Of a stretch of 64,000 nt of DNA, positions 1 through 8,132 are shown in pieces. Origin of the DNA: Amycolatopsis tolypomycina. GTDB lineage: Bacteria > Actinomycetota > Actinomycetes > Mycobacteriales > Pseudonocardiaceae. The stretch lies in NCBI RefSeq assembly GCF_900105945.1, contig NZ_FNSO01000004.1, positions 1,550,001 to 1,614,000 on the forward strand, written 5' to 3'. Both the position numbers and the translations under genes were made by a program. Every line of letters begins with the position of its first letter. Positions within the stretch are counted from its first letter, which is position 1. Under the pieces are notes generated by a model, which was not told the DNA's origin, made no database searches, and worked only from the letters and a program-made list of their open reading frames with translations.

Positions 1-299
1 GGGTGCACAAGTACATCTTCCCGGGCGGGCTCATCCCGTCGGTGCGCTCGATCGAGGAGGGCGTCAAGGCGAACACCCGGCTCAAGCTGGCCGGGATGCG
101 CGAGTTCGGCCAGGACTACGCGCGCACGCTACGGTGGTGGCGCGAACGGTTCCTGCACCGCTGGGCCGACATCGCCGGGTTCGGGTTCGACGACGTCTTC
201 CGCCGGATGTGGGAGTTCTACCTGGCCTATTCCGAGGCCGGGTTCCGGTCCGGGTACCTCAAGGTCCACCAGTTCGGCTACGAGGCAACCGGCCGGTAA
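1..299 (+). CDS. Cyclopropane-fatty-acyl-phospholipid synthase-like methyltransferase, C-terminal part
   Basis: Only the last ~98 codons are in the window; the reading frame is open to the left edge, so the true start lies outside. The fragment opens with HKYIFPGGLIPS and runs through a Trp- and Arg-rich helical tail (WWRERFLHRW, MWEFYLAYSEAGFRSGYLKVHQF), the standard C-terminus of the CFA synthase/mycolic-acid cyclopropane synthase family of SAM-dependent methyltransferases acting on acyl chains of membrane lipids. The SAM-binding core is not visible. The stop is followed 23 bases later by a small hairpin. Confidence 0.85.
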   Translation, partial: VHKYIFPGGLIPSVRSIEEGVKANTRLKLAGMREFGQDYARTLRWWRERFLHRWADIAGFGFDDVFRRMWEFYLAYSEAGFRSGYLKVHQFGYEATGR

Positions 300-322
300 C
301 CGCAACCCGACCCCGGTACCGG

Positions 323-343
323 ACGTCCTCCTTCCGAGGACGT
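323..343 (+). terminator. Hairpin after the CFA-synthase-like gene
   Basis: ACGTCCTC and GAGGACGT are perfect 8-base arms around a 5-base loop, 24 bases past the stop codon. There is no T tract, as is common in high-GC actinobacteria. The terminator role is inferred. Confidence 0.45.
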
Positions 344-384
344 GCGGTGTACTGACGACGACAGTTTGTCCGGATCGGGATTGG

Positions 385-1599
385 GTGATGGTGATGACGT
401 ACCGTGGCGACGACGGCGGGCGCCGGATGCCACCGCCCCGGCCGCCGGCCGGCCGCCCCCGTGACCACCAGCGCGCGCAGATGATGCCGCTGCCCGGGCG
501 GGGCCGCAGCCCGTACGACGAGCGCACCCGCCCGATGGGCACCCGCGAGCCGGAGTACGCGCCGCCCCCGCCGCCGCGCCAGGACCCGCCGCGCCGCCCG
601 GTGGACGACGAGTACCCGCCGTCCCGCCCGCCACGCCGTCGCCGCCGGTGGAGCTTCGGCAAGGTGCTGGGCGCCCTGGTGCTGGTGTTCGTCGTGTTCC
701 TCGCCGGCATCTGGGTCTACCTCGAGTTCTCGATCAAGCGGGTCGACGCGCTGGCCGACTACTCCGGGCGCCCGGTGGCCGCGTCCGGTACCAACTGGCT
801 GATCGTCGGCTCGGACAGCCGCGAAGGCCTGACCGCGGAGGACGAGGAGCGGCTCGCCACCGGCGACGTCGCCGCGGCGGGTGGCGGGCAGCGCACCGAC
901 ACGATCATGGTCGCGCACATCCCGGACAACAGCACCAAGCCGACGCTGCTGTCGTTGCCGCGCGACTCGCAGGTGTCGATTCCCGGGCACGGCAAGAACA
1001 AGATCAACGCGGCGTTCTCGATCGGCGGGCCGAAGCTGCTGGCCCAGACCGTCGAAGGCGCGACCGGGCTGCACATCGACCACTACGCGGAGATCGGCTT
1101 CGGCGGGTTCGCCAAGATCGTCGACGCGATCGGCGGCGTCGACATGTGCATCGACAAGGACATGAACGACACCATGACCGGCATCAGCATCAAGGCCGGC
1201 TGCCAGTCGCTCGACGGGCGCTCGGCGCTCGGCTTCGTCCGCATGCGCCACAGCGCGGCGACCCCGCGTTCGGACCTCGACCGCGTCGCCAACCAGCGCA
1301 AGTTCATCGGCGCGCTGGTCAGCCAGATCGCCAGCCCCGGCACCCTGCTCAACCCGTTCGACTTCTTCCCGCTGCTGTCCTCGGCGCCGGACGCGCTGAC
1401 CATGGACTCGGGCGACCACGTGCACAACCTCGCCGGCCTGGCGATGGCGATGCGCGGCATCTCCTCCGGCGGCGTGGTGACGACGACGGTGCCGGTGACC
1501 AGCGGCTCGGCGGAGAACTGGGACAAGGCCAAGTCGAAGCAGCTGTTCGACGCGCTGAAGAACGACACCGAGGTCCCGGACAGCGTGATCGTGAATTGA
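385..1599 (+). CDS. LytR-CpsA-Psr (LCP) family cell-wall ligase
   Basis: LCP proteins transfer undecaprenyl-linked glycopolymers onto peptidoglycan (arabinogalactan or teichoic-acid-like polymers in actinomycetes). The 404-residue product has a long cytoplasmic Pro/Arg-rich tail (about 1-90), one membrane segment (about 94-115) and an extracytoplasmic LCP domain: NWLIVGSDSREG, RTDTIMVAHIP and LPRDSQVSIPG hold the conserved Asp/Arg residues that bind the pyrophosphate lipid. GTG at 385 is followed in frame by ATG at 388 and 394, so the exact start is uncertain by a few codons. A perfect hairpin follows the stop and reaches into the next gene. Confidence 0.9.
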   Translation: MMVMTYRGDDGGRRMPPPRPPAGRPRDHQRAQMMPLPGRGRSPYDERTRPMGTREPEYAPPPPPRQDPPRRPVDDEYPPSRPPRRRRRWSFGKVLGALVLVFVVFLAGIWVYLEFSIKRVDALADYSGRPVAASGTNWLIVGSDSREGLTAEDEERLATGDVAAAGGGQRTDTIMVAHIPDNSTKPTLLSLPRDSQVSIPGHGKNKINAAFSIGGPKLLAQTVEGATGLHIDHYAEIGFGGFAKIVDAIGGVDMCIDKDMNDTMTGISIKAGCQSLDGRSALGFVRMRHSAATPRSDLDRVANQRKFIGALVSQIASPGTLLNPFDFFPLLSSAPDALTMDSGDHVHNLAGLAMAMRGISSGGVVTTTVPVTSGSAENWDKAKSKQLFDALKNDTEVPDSVIVN

Positions 1600-1611
1600 T
1601 TCGCGCCTGAC

Positions 1612-1656
1612 GTCTCGGCCGGGGACCATGAACCGCATGGAAACCCCGGCCGAGAC
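1612..1656 (+). promoter_or_regulatory. 13-bp perfect inverted repeat enclosing the start codon of the GNAT gene
   Basis: GTCTCGGCCGGGG (1612-1624) and CCCCGGCCGAGAC (1644-1656) pair perfectly with a 19-base loop. The loop holds the ATG at 1628 and the in-frame ATG at 1637, and the only G-rich ribosome-binding candidate lies in the left arm. It may terminate the LCP transcript, or hide the start of the acetyltransferase message; both readings are inference. Confidence 0.55.
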
Positions 1657-2191
1657 CTACCGCGACGGTGACCTGACGCTGACCCGCTGGCACCCCGGCG
1701 ACCGCACGGTGCTGACGGCCGCCGTCAGCGGGTCGCTGGCGCACCTGGGCGAGTTCCTGAACTGGGCCACCGGCGGGTACACCGACGACGACTCGGCCGA
1801 GTTCCTCCGGCGCACGTCGAACAGCTGGGAGAACGGCGAAGCGTACGAATACGCTGTGCGGCTGGACTCCGAAGTGGCCGGCGGCATCGGCGTGATGCAG
1901 CGCGACGGCGGCGTCGAGATCGGCTACTGGCTCGCGCTCGGGTTCGTCGGCCGCGGCCTGATGACCCGGTCGGTCACCCTGCTGACCGAGGAGGCGTTCC
2001 GCCTCGGCGCCGGGTACGTCGAGATCAAGCACGACGAGCGCAACGTCCGAAGTGGAGCGGTCCCGGCGCGCCTCGGCTTCACCAAGGTGGGCACGGAACC
2101 GGCGGAGAAGCCGCTGGCGCCCGCGTGCACCGGCACCAACCACGTGTGGCGGCTCGTCAGGAGACCTTGTTCCGCTCCCGCAGCACCTTGA
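1628..2191 (+). CDS. GNAT-family N-acetyltransferase
   Basis: 187 residues with the RimJ/RimL-like GNAT layout: an N-terminal strand reading LTLTRWHPGD, a central strand VAGGIGVMQRDGGVEIGYWLALGFVGRGLMTRSV where the G-rich turn binds acetyl-CoA pyrophosphate, and a C-terminal RLGFTKVGTEP strand. The usual 'N..S..V..KLGF' reads NVRSGAVPARLGF. The substrate cannot be told. The start lies within the loop of a strong hairpin. The last 35 bases overlap the 3' end of the convergent peroxiredoxin gene. Confidence 0.8.
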   Translation: MNRMETPAETYRDGDLTLTRWHPGDRTVLTAAVSGSLAHLGEFLNWATGGYTDDDSAEFLRRTSNSWENGEAYEYAVRLDSEVAGGIGVMQRDGGVEIGYWLALGFVGRGLMTRSVTLLTEEAFRLGAGYVEIKHDERNVRSGAVPARLGFTKVGTEPAEKPLAPACTGTNHVWRLVRRPCSAPAAP

Positions 2192-2618
2192 GCGCCTCGT
2201 CGGCGTGGACGGTGAAGTTCAGCTCGCTCTTGATCTTCGCGAGCACCTTCCGGTCCTCGCCGATCACGAAGGTGGCCCGCTTGGTGTGCAGCGGGATGAG
2301 CTTCCGCCACACGCCGAACTGCTTCGCGACCGCACCCTCCACATCGGACAGCAGCGGGTAGTCGAAGCCGTTGGCATCGGAGAAGGCACGCTGCTTGGTG
2401 ACGGCGTCGGGGCTGATCCCGACGCGGTGCGCGCCGACCGCCGCGAACTCGGCTGCCAGGTCGCGGAAGTGGCAGCTTTCGGCGGTGCAGCCCCCGGTCA
2501 TCGCGGCGGGGTAGAAGAACAGGACCACGGGCCCGGTGGCGAGGAAGTCCGAGAGCGTCCGCTCCCGGCCCTCGTCATCGGGCAGCGTGAAGTCGGGGGC
2601 GAGGTCTCCGGCGTCCAT
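2157..2618 (-). CDS. bcp: Peroxiredoxin, BCP/AhpC-TSA type
   Basis: Thiol peroxidase that reduces H2O2 and organic hydroperoxides in the cytoplasm. About 153 residues, with the peroxidatic cysteine in MTGGCTAESCHFRDL; a second cysteine five residues later is the resolving Cys typical of atypical 2-Cys BCP enzymes. The ATG at 2618 (MDAGDLAPDF) is preferred over an upstream in-frame start because GAAAGGA lies six bases before it and the family fold starts here. The 3' end overlaps the convergent GNAT gene. Its upstream region holds the 84-bp dispersed repeat. Confidence 0.88.
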   Translation of the reverse strand: MDAGDLAPDFTLPDDEGRERTLSDFLATGPVVLFFYPAAMTGGCTAESCHFRDLAAEFAAVGAHRVGISPDAVTKQRAFSDANGFDYPLLSDVEGAVAKQFGVWRKLIPLHTKRATFVIGEDRKVLAKIKSELNFTVHADEALKVLRERNKVS

Positions 2619-2716
2619 GGACGTCCTTTCGCGTCGGCGGGCAGAACCCAGTCTGCCGGGTGTTCGGAACCGACGGGACACCGGCTTGGTCGGTGATCGC
2701 CGTTGCCCGGCTGCCG

Positions 2717-2800
2717 GCGCCCCAATGTGGCGTTGGTTGCGTCCAACGCACCGAACGCCACATTGGGTGCGTCTGACGCACCGAACGCCACATTGGGGCG
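2717..2800. repeat. 84-bp dispersed palindromic repeat, copy 1
   Basis: Built from three copies of one 14-mer: CCCAATGTGGCGTT once forward and AACGCCACATTGGG twice inverted, spaced by TGCGT/ACGCA-type linkers. The outer arms pair over about 18 bases and again further in, so the whole unit can fold as a long hairpin. A second copy at 33109-33193 matches at about 79 of 84 positions. Here it begins 8 bases past the stop of the GGDEF-EAL gene and lies upstream of the peroxiredoxin gene. Confidence 0.9.
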
Positions 2801-2807
2801 TTTGGGC

Positions 2808-4676
2808 TCAGCGCCGCGGGTGCCGGGCGATCATCTCGTCGACCTCGTCACCCGTGGCCGAGTCCGCGACGAACGGGCCACGGGCCGCGATCACCCCGAG
2901 CTGGCGCAGCCGGGCCGCCTGCTCGTGCGTCCGGACGCCCTCCGCCCCGACCCGCAGGTGCAGCTCGCGGGCCCGGGTGATCAGCTGCGTCAGGTGCCGC
3001 AGGTCGGATTCCGCCGGCTCGTCGGTGTCCAGCGCGTCGACCACCGGGCCCGACAGGATCACGTGCCGCACCGGGAGGCGGTGCTGGGGGATCAGCTCCA
3101 GGTCGGCCGAGCCCGAGATCGTCAGCACCAGCTGGGTGCCCAGGTCGGCCAGGACCGCGAGCGAGTCGAGGACCTCGCCGCGCGGGTCGAGCATCGAATC
3201 GCGGTCGGTGCACAGGCGCAGGGCCCGCGCCGGGAGCTCGTGCTTGTCCAGCTGCTCCTTCACCAGCAGCACCAGGTCCGGGTCGATCGCCAGCCGGGCC
3301 GGCAGCCGCACGCAGACGTCCGGGGCGGCCTCGCCCAGCTGCGTGCGCCAGCGAGCCGTTGCCGCCAGGGATTCGGCCAGCAGCCAGCGCCCGAGCGGGA
3401 CCGTCATGCCCGTGGTCTGGGCCAGCGGGTAGAACTCCTCGGAGCCGAGCTCGCCCTTCTCCGGGTGGTTCCAGCGCAGCCCGGCGTTGACGGCGGCGAG
3501 CTCGTCGGTCCGGGCCAGCTTCACCGTGGGCTGGTAGACCAGCGAGAACTCGCCGTTCTCCAGCGCGCCGGCGATCACCGCGCCGAGCTGGTAGCGGCCG
3601 CGGTCGCGGGCGTCGAGTTCCGGGTCGAACAGCATCCACTGCGCCTTGCCGGCCTCCTTGGCCCGGTGCAGCGCGATCTCCGCCGCCCGCAGCAGTTCCG
3701 CGGCGCCGCCCTCGACGGCCGCGCGCACGACGATGCCCGCGCTCGCGCTGACGCCGATGCCGTGCCCGCCCAGGTAGATCGGCTCGTTGAGGTCTTCCAG
3801 GGCGCGCTCGACCAGCCGGACGACCTCGGTCGCCGCCAGCTCGCCGCGCAGCAGCACCGCGAAGCCGTCGCCGGACAGCCGGGCGACGAACCCGTCGTGG
3901 TGGCCGGTGAACACCGCCGACAGCTTGTTCGCGACCCCGCGCAGCACCTGGTCGCCGACCCCGGCGCCGAGGCCGTCGTTGATCACCTTGAAACCGTCGA
4001 CGTCGAGGTAGATCAGCGCGATGTCGTCGCGCGCGCCGGCGCCGAGCGCGGCCTCCAGCTTGGTGGTGAACGACGACGCGTTGGGCAGCCCGGTCAGCGG
4101 GTCGTGCACGTTCTGGTGCAGCAGCTGTTCCTGCAGCAGGTGCAGCTCGTTGGCGTCGGACACCATCAGCACCGGGTAGATCGAACCGGGCCGGTCGCCG
4201 GGCAGCCGGGCGAGGGTGACGTCGGTCCAGAGCTGCCCGTCCTCGATGTGGTCGAGCAGCATCCGCTCCTGGTAGCGGTCGCGGCCCGCGCGCACCTGCT
4301 CCAGGCCGGCGGCGAGCCGGGAGACGTCGTGGTCGGTGGAGCCGAGTTCGCTGATGTGCCTGCCGCGCAAGCGTTCCGGCGAGCAGCCGAGCAGCTGGCC
4401 GAGGGCGAGGTTGGCCTCCACGATGGCGCCGTCCGGGTCGGCCAGCGCGATTCCCATCGGCGACGCGGCGTACAGCGCGGTGAACCGCAGCAGGGCGCCG
4501 TCGTGCTGGGAGCCGGCTTGGTCGACCGCGTCGTGGGCGACCTCCAGCAGGAGCGCTTCGAGCTCTTCCGGGGGAAGCGTTACTCCTTTGGTGTCGGCCA
4601 ACGTCGCCGCCCACCGCCGCGCCACGTCCAGTAGCCCCGACGCGGCACCGGGTTCAGGCACACTCCACCTCTTCAC
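2808..4676 (-). CDS. PAS-GGDEF-EAL protein with degenerate catalytic motifs
   Basis: 622 residues. A PAS-like sensor (about 60-170) is followed by a GGDEF domain (about 190-350) opening with HDPLTGLPN and an EAL domain (about 365-610). The diguanylate cyclase signature reads SGDGF (268-272), so the catalytic acidic residue is Gly. In the EAL domain the signature reads NAGLRW (397-402), the metal-binding VNLS region is VRLP, and the DDFGTG loop is LGTQLV. Most metal ligands are therefore missing. It probably binds rather than makes or breaks c-di-GMP. No membrane segment is visible. It stands alone, with the dispersed repeat just after its stop. Confidence 0.88.
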   Translation of the reverse strand: MKRWSVPEPGAASGLLDVARRWAATLADTKGVTLPPEELEALLLEVAHDAVDQAGSQHDGALLRFTALYAASPMGIALADPDGAIVEANLALGQLLGCSPERLRGRHISELGSTDHDVSRLAAGLEQVRAGRDRYQERMLLDHIEDGQLWTDVTLARLPGDRPGSIYPVLMVSDANELHLLQEQLLHQNVHDPLTGLPNASSFTTKLEAALGAGARDDIALIYLDVDGFKVINDGLGAGVGDQVLRGVANKLSAVFTGHHDGFVARLSGDGFAVLLRGELAATEVVRLVERALEDLNEPIYLGGHGIGVSASAGIVVRAAVEGGAAELLRAAEIALHRAKEAGKAQWMLFDPELDARDRGRYQLGAVIAGALENGEFSLVYQPTVKLARTDELAAVNAGLRWNHPEKGELGSEEFYPLAQTTGMTVPLGRWLLAESLAATARWRTQLGEAAPDVCVRLPARLAIDPDLVLLVKEQLDKHELPARALRLCTDRDSMLDPRGEVLDSLAVLADLGTQLVLTISGSADLELIPQHRLPVRHVILSGPVVDALDTDEPAESDLRHLTQLITRARELHLRVGAEGVRTHEQAARLRQLGVIAARGPFVADSATGDEVDEMIARHPRR

Positions 4677-4815
4677 GCACAGGTATGGCCAGGTCGGACA
4701 CGGTGTCGAGGATCATGAAGCCACACCAGGCAGCCTTCGCCCACGATCGATGCCACGCCATCATGTGCGTGACAGGGTGTCTACCGGCTGAACGAGTGAA
4801 CAGATCTCCACAAAC

Positions 4816-4832
4816 GGTAACTTTTCGTTACC
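4816..4832. promoter_or_regulatory. Inverted repeat between P450 stop and GGDEF-EAL start
   Basis: GGTAAC and GTTACC, a perfect 6-base pair of arms with spacer TTTTC, lie 30 bases past the P450 stop and 140 bases before the GGDEF-EAL start. It could be an operator for the latter. The role is a guess from position only. Confidence 0.3.
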
Positions 4833-4861
4833 TAGTGTATGCGGTGGTGGACAGGTATGGG

Positions 4862-6313
4862 TCAGCGCGGGGTCAGGCGGACCGGCAGGCCGTCCGCGGG
4901 CACCGGCAGCGAGACGTAGTCCCAGCGCGCGGTGTAACTGTCCGGAACCGTCCAGCGGTACGCCCGCAGCAGTTCGTGCATCAGCAACTTCACCTCGAGA
5001 CCGCCGAAGTGCAGCCCGATGCACTTGTGCGCGCCGCCGCCGAACGGCATCCACGCCATCCGGTGCGACTTGTCCTCGCGCCGCGGCTCGGCGAAGCGCT
5101 CCGGGTCGAACGCGAAGGGGTTCCTCCAGCACTCGGGCGTGAAGTGGTTGATCGTCGGCGAGACGCCGACCAGGGTGCCCGCCGGGATGTAGTGGCCGAG
5201 CACCTCGGTGTCCTTGACGGTCTGCCGGGTCAGCGACGGCACCGGCGCGACCAGCCGCAGCGCCTCTTTCATGACCAGGTCGAGGGTTTCGAGCTTTTCG
5301 ACGGCGGCGATGTCGAGCACGTCGTCGCCGAGGGCGAGGGACTCGGCGCGGGCGCGTTCCTGCCACTCCGGGTGCTTCGCCAGGTAGTACGCCATGGCGC
5401 TGCTGGTGATGGTCGTCGTGTCGTGCGCGGCCATCATCAGGAAGATCATGTGGTTGACGATGTCGGTGTCGGAGAACCGGTCGCCGTCCTCGGTGGTGGC
5501 CTGGCACAGCGCGGCGAAGAGGTCTTCGCCGCCGGAACGCCGTTTGGCGGGCAGGGTTTCGCCGAAGTAGCGCTCGAGGACGCGGCGCCCGTGCAGCCCG
5601 GCCGACCAGCGTCCGCCCGGTACCGGGAAGCGCACGAAGGCGGTGCCGGCGCGCACGCAGCTGACGAACGCGCGGTTGATCCGGGCGGCGTCGTCCCCGC
5701 TGGGCATGCCCATGAACACGCGGGTGGCGACGTCGAGGGTGAGCTGCTTGAGCGCCCAGTACAGCCGCGGCCGCTCGCCGCCGCCCCACCCGGCGACGCC
5801 CTCGCGCAGCGCCGGGCCCATCTCGCCGACGTAGCCGGCCAGCCGCGGGCGCGTGAAGGCCTCCTGCATGATCCGGCGGTGCAGGTGGTGCTCGCCGAAG
5901 TCCATCAGCATCAGGCCGCGCTCGAAGAACTTCTCGATGAAGAACTTCCAGCCCTCCTGGGAGAACGCCTTGTCCTTGTTGACGAGCGCGATCTGCGTGG
6001 CCTCGGGCCCGGACAGCGCGACGATCCGGCGGCCGAACCCGCCGGTCCACGACACCGGGCCGTAGAGCTCGTGGCGGCGGAGCCCGAACGCGGGCCCGAA
6101 CCGCATCATCTCGAGCATGTGCCCGACCACGGGCGGGCCTTCGTCGCCCAGCACGGGCTTGAGGCCGCTGCCCGCGGGCGGCGGCGCCAGCTCCTTGACC
6201 GGCCACCGCGAGTGCAGCCAGCGTTCGTCGACCCCCCGGGGAAGCGGAAACGCGGTCAACGGCGGCACGCGTTCGCGCAGTGCTTCGGCGGCTCGGCTCA
6301 CGGTGCCCGGCAT
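4862..6313 (-). CDS. Cytochrome P450
   Basis: Soluble bacterial P450 of about 483 residues. Seen: I-helix oxygen-activation motif AAHDTT (about 295-300, the usual AGxxTT), K-helix EALR (ExxR) and heme loop FGGGAHKCIG with the ligand cysteine near residue 431. An N-terminal PLPRG proline hinge is present and there is no membrane anchor. The ATG at 6313 is chosen over ATG 6319 because AGGAG directly abuts the latter and sits six bases before the former. It lies 24 bases downstream of an AraC-type regulator on the same strand, so the two are probably cotranscribed. Substrate unknown. Confidence 0.92.
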   Translation of the reverse strand: MPGTVSRAAEALRERVPPLTAFPLPRGVDERWLHSRWPVKELAPPPAGSGLKPVLGDEGPPVVGHMLEMMRFGPAFGLRRHELYGPVSWTGGFGRRIVALSGPEATQIALVNKDKAFSQEGWKFFIEKFFERGLMLMDFGEHHLHRRIMQEAFTRPRLAGYVGEMGPALREGVAGWGGGERPRLYWALKQLTLDVATRVFMGMPSGDDAARINRAFVSCVRAGTAFVRFPVPGGRWSAGLHGRRVLERYFGETLPAKRRSGGEDLFAALCQATTEDGDRFSDTDIVNHMIFLMMAAHDTTTITSSAMAYYLAKHPEWQERARAESLALGDDVLDIAAVEKLETLDLVMKEALRLVAPVPSLTRQTVKDTEVLGHYIPAGTLVGVSPTINHFTPECWRNPFAFDPERFAEPRREDKSHRMAWMPFGGGAHKCIGLHFGGLEVKLLMHELLRAYRWTVPDSYTARWDYVSLPVPADGLPVRLTPR

Positions 6314-6337
6314 GACCATCTCCTGCGTCGAGATCGG

Positions 6338-7312
6338 CTACCCCTCCACGATGCACCCTTGTTGACGACCTGACAACACCTCGGCGCCCCTCTCTTCGGG
6401 TGGACTGCCGTGTTTCCGGTACTCGCTCGGCGTGACGCCCCGGATCCGCTTGAAGGCGGCGCTGAACCCGAAGGCGTCGGCGTACCCGACCAGGCGGGCG
6501 ACTTCCGAGACGGTGACGGCGGGCCGCTCGGCCAGCAGGTCGGCCGCGAGCGCCATGCGGCGGCGGGTGAGGTAGGTCAGCGGCGGTTCGCCCACCAGGT
6601 CGGTGAACCGCTTGGCCAGCGTCGAGCGCGAGACCCCGGCCCGCTCGGCCAGCGCGGCGACCGTCCACGGCGTCGCGGGGTCGTCGTGCAGCAGCCGCAG
6701 CGCGGGGCCCGCCACCGGGTCGCGCTGGGCCGTCCACCACGCCGGGGGCTCGCCGCCGGGCCGGTCGAACCACGCGCGCAGGGTGCAGACGAGCATCCAG
6801 TCGAGCAGCCGGTCGAGCACGACCTGCTGCCCGGGCGTGTCGGCGGCGACCTCGGCGGCGAGGTGGTCGAGCACGGCGTCCCCGCTGCCGCCGCCGGCGA
6901 CCCGCAGCACGACGGGCAGGGCGTCCAGCAGCGGACGGCTGACCTCGCCGCCGGCCGGGTAGGCGCCGACGATCAGCGTGGTCGGGCCCGCGCCGTCGTC
7001 CCGCCAGCCGCGCCGGTGCCGCGTCCCGCCCAGTTCGGGCGCGGCGCAGTACTCACCGCAGGCGACCGGCTCGGCGCCGGTGCCGAGTTCGTCGACGAAG
7101 CGGAAGGAGCGGGGCCCGCGCACGACGACGGTGTCGTAGGCGATCAGCGGCTCGGGTTCGCCGAGTTCGGGGACGATCCAGCCGCCACCGGAGAGGACGG
7201 TGCACAGGGTCAGCGGCGCGCCGTCGACGAAGTGCAGGGAGAACGGCGGGGTGAGGGCCGAGCTGCCGAAGAGGGAGCCGTGGGCCCGCACGCCGCGGAA
7301 GAGGTCGTCCAC
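6338..7312 (-). CDS. AraC-family transcriptional regulator with cupin-like N-terminus
   Basis: 324 residues: an N-terminal cupin-type effector domain (HFVDGAPLTLCTVLSGGGWIVP through RGPRSFRFV) and a C-terminal pair of helix-turn-helix motifs (TVAALAERAGVSRSTLAKRFTDLVGEPPLTYLTRRRM, then VSEVARLVGYADAFGFSAAFKRIRGVTPSEYR). It starts with GTG at 7312 behind GGGAG. It diverges from the PPOX flavoprotein gene and precedes the P450, which it most likely controls. Effector unknown. Confidence 0.92.
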   Translation of the reverse strand: MDDLFRGVRAHGSLFGSSALTPPFSLHFVDGAPLTLCTVLSGGGWIVPELGEPEPLIAYDTVVVRGPRSFRFVDELGTGAEPVACGEYCAAPELGGTRHRRGWRDDGAGPTTLIVGAYPAGGEVSRPLLDALPVVLRVAGGGSGDAVLDHLAAEVAADTPGQQVVLDRLLDWMLVCTLRAWFDRPGGEPPAWWTAQRDPVAGPALRLLHDDPATPWTVAALAERAGVSRSTLAKRFTDLVGEPPLTYLTRRRMALAADLLAERPAVTVSEVARLVGYADAFGFSAAFKRIRGVTPSEYRKHGSPPEERGAEVLSGRQQGCIVEG

Positions 7313-7394
7313 GCTCCCGACGTTAGACGATCGGACAGGGATTCCGGCGTTTCACCCATGGGATCGTCCGCACCGAGCCGGTTGAATCGGGGAC

Positions 7395-7799
7395 ATGACC
7401 GCACTGACTTCCGATGACCTCGAGTTCCTCCGCCGTCCCCTGCACGGGTTCTTGACGGTGGCCGGCGGCCAGCCCCGCCCCGTGTGGTTCGAGGCGGCCG
7501 ATGACGGCACGATCCAGCTGTTCTCGGAACCGGACGCGCCCAAGGTGCGCCGCGTGCGCCGCGACCCCCGCGCGTCGATGGTGGTCGCGGCCCCGGTGGG
7601 GGAGCGGGAGCGCTGGGTGTCGGTCGAGGGCCGGATGGCGGTGGAACCCGACGGCGCGCAGGAGCTGGCCCAGCGCCTCTCGGCCCGGTACTGGGACCTC
7701 GACGACCCGGCCCGCGCGGCCGATGCGAAGGCGATCCGGGACATGGACCAGATCAGGCTCGTGCTCCACCCGGAAACCGTGCGCCGCTACGCGTTCTGA
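7395..7799 (+). CDS. PPOX-class FMN/F420-binding protein
   Basis: 134 residues of the pyridoxamine-5'-phosphate-oxidase-like split beta-barrel family: an N-terminal helix (LTSDDLEFLRRPLHGFLTV), strand PRPVWFEAADDGTIQLFSEPDAPKVRRVRRDPRASMVVAAPVGERERWVSVEGRM with the basic residues that hold the cofactor phosphate, and a C-terminal IRLVLHPETVRRYAF strand. Such proteins use FMN or F420; the reaction cannot be told. The stop TGA shares its A with the ATG of the next gene. Confidence 0.85.
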   Translation: MTALTSDDLEFLRRPLHGFLTVAGGQPRPVWFEAADDGTIQLFSEPDAPKVRRVRRDPRASMVVAAPVGERERWVSVEGRMAVEPDGAQELAQRLSARYWDLDDPARAADAKAIRDMDQIRLVLHPETVRRYAF

Positions 7800-8083
7800 T
7801 GGCCGAGCTCCCGCTCCGGGACCGGGCGGGGAACATGCTGCTCGCGGTGCGGCAGGTCGCCGAAAGCGAACTGCCGCCCGTGTCCGCCTCGTTGGTCGTG
7901 GCCCTGGCCTTCGCCGCGGTGGCCGAGTTCGACCTGGCCGAGCCCCGGCGGCGGGAGTTCCTCGCCGTCTACCGGGTCGAGCTCGCCGCGGCGCGGCTCG
8001 TCCTGAGCGTGGAGGGACTCGGCTTCCGGTGGTGGCCGCCCCGCGAGCCCGTCGCGGAGCTGGCTGCGCGAGCGACGACGTGA
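7799..8083 (+). CDS. Small protein translationally coupled to the PPOX flavoprotein
   Basis: 94 residues, start ATG overlapping the preceding TGA (TGATG), so translation is very likely coupled. The sequence is Ala/Leu-rich with an amphipathic middle (LVVALAFAAVAEFDLAEPRRREFLAVYRVELAAARL) and a WWPP motif near the end; I see no signal peptide and no catalytic motif. I do not recognise the family. A strong bidirectional terminator begins 4 bases after the stop, which supports this as the real end of the transcription unit. Confidence 0.6.
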   Translation: MAELPLRDRAGNMLLAVRQVAESELPPVSASLVVALAFAAVAEFDLAEPRRREFLAVYRVELAAARLVLSVEGLGFRWWPPREPVAELAARATT

Positions 8084-8086
8084 AAC

Positions 8087-8116
8087 GGCCCCGCCCTGGA
8101 TCGCCAGGGCGGGGCC
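8087..8116. terminator. Bidirectional terminator between PPOX operon and nrdB
   Basis: GGCCCCGCCCTGG (8087-8099) and CCAGGGCGGGGCC (8104-8116) form a perfect 13-bp stem with loop ATCG. It lies 3 bases after one stop and 16 bases from the stop of the converging nrdB gene. Confidence 0.9.
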
Positions 8117-8132
8117 GGACTTCACCGGGAAC

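Noticed and set aside
4862..7312. Secondary-metabolite cluster around the P450, AraC and the distant 2OG oxygenase
   Set aside because: No core biosynthetic enzyme (PKS, NRPS, terpene synthase or similar) is near, and the P450 and 2OG oxygenase are 25 kb apart among unrelated genes.
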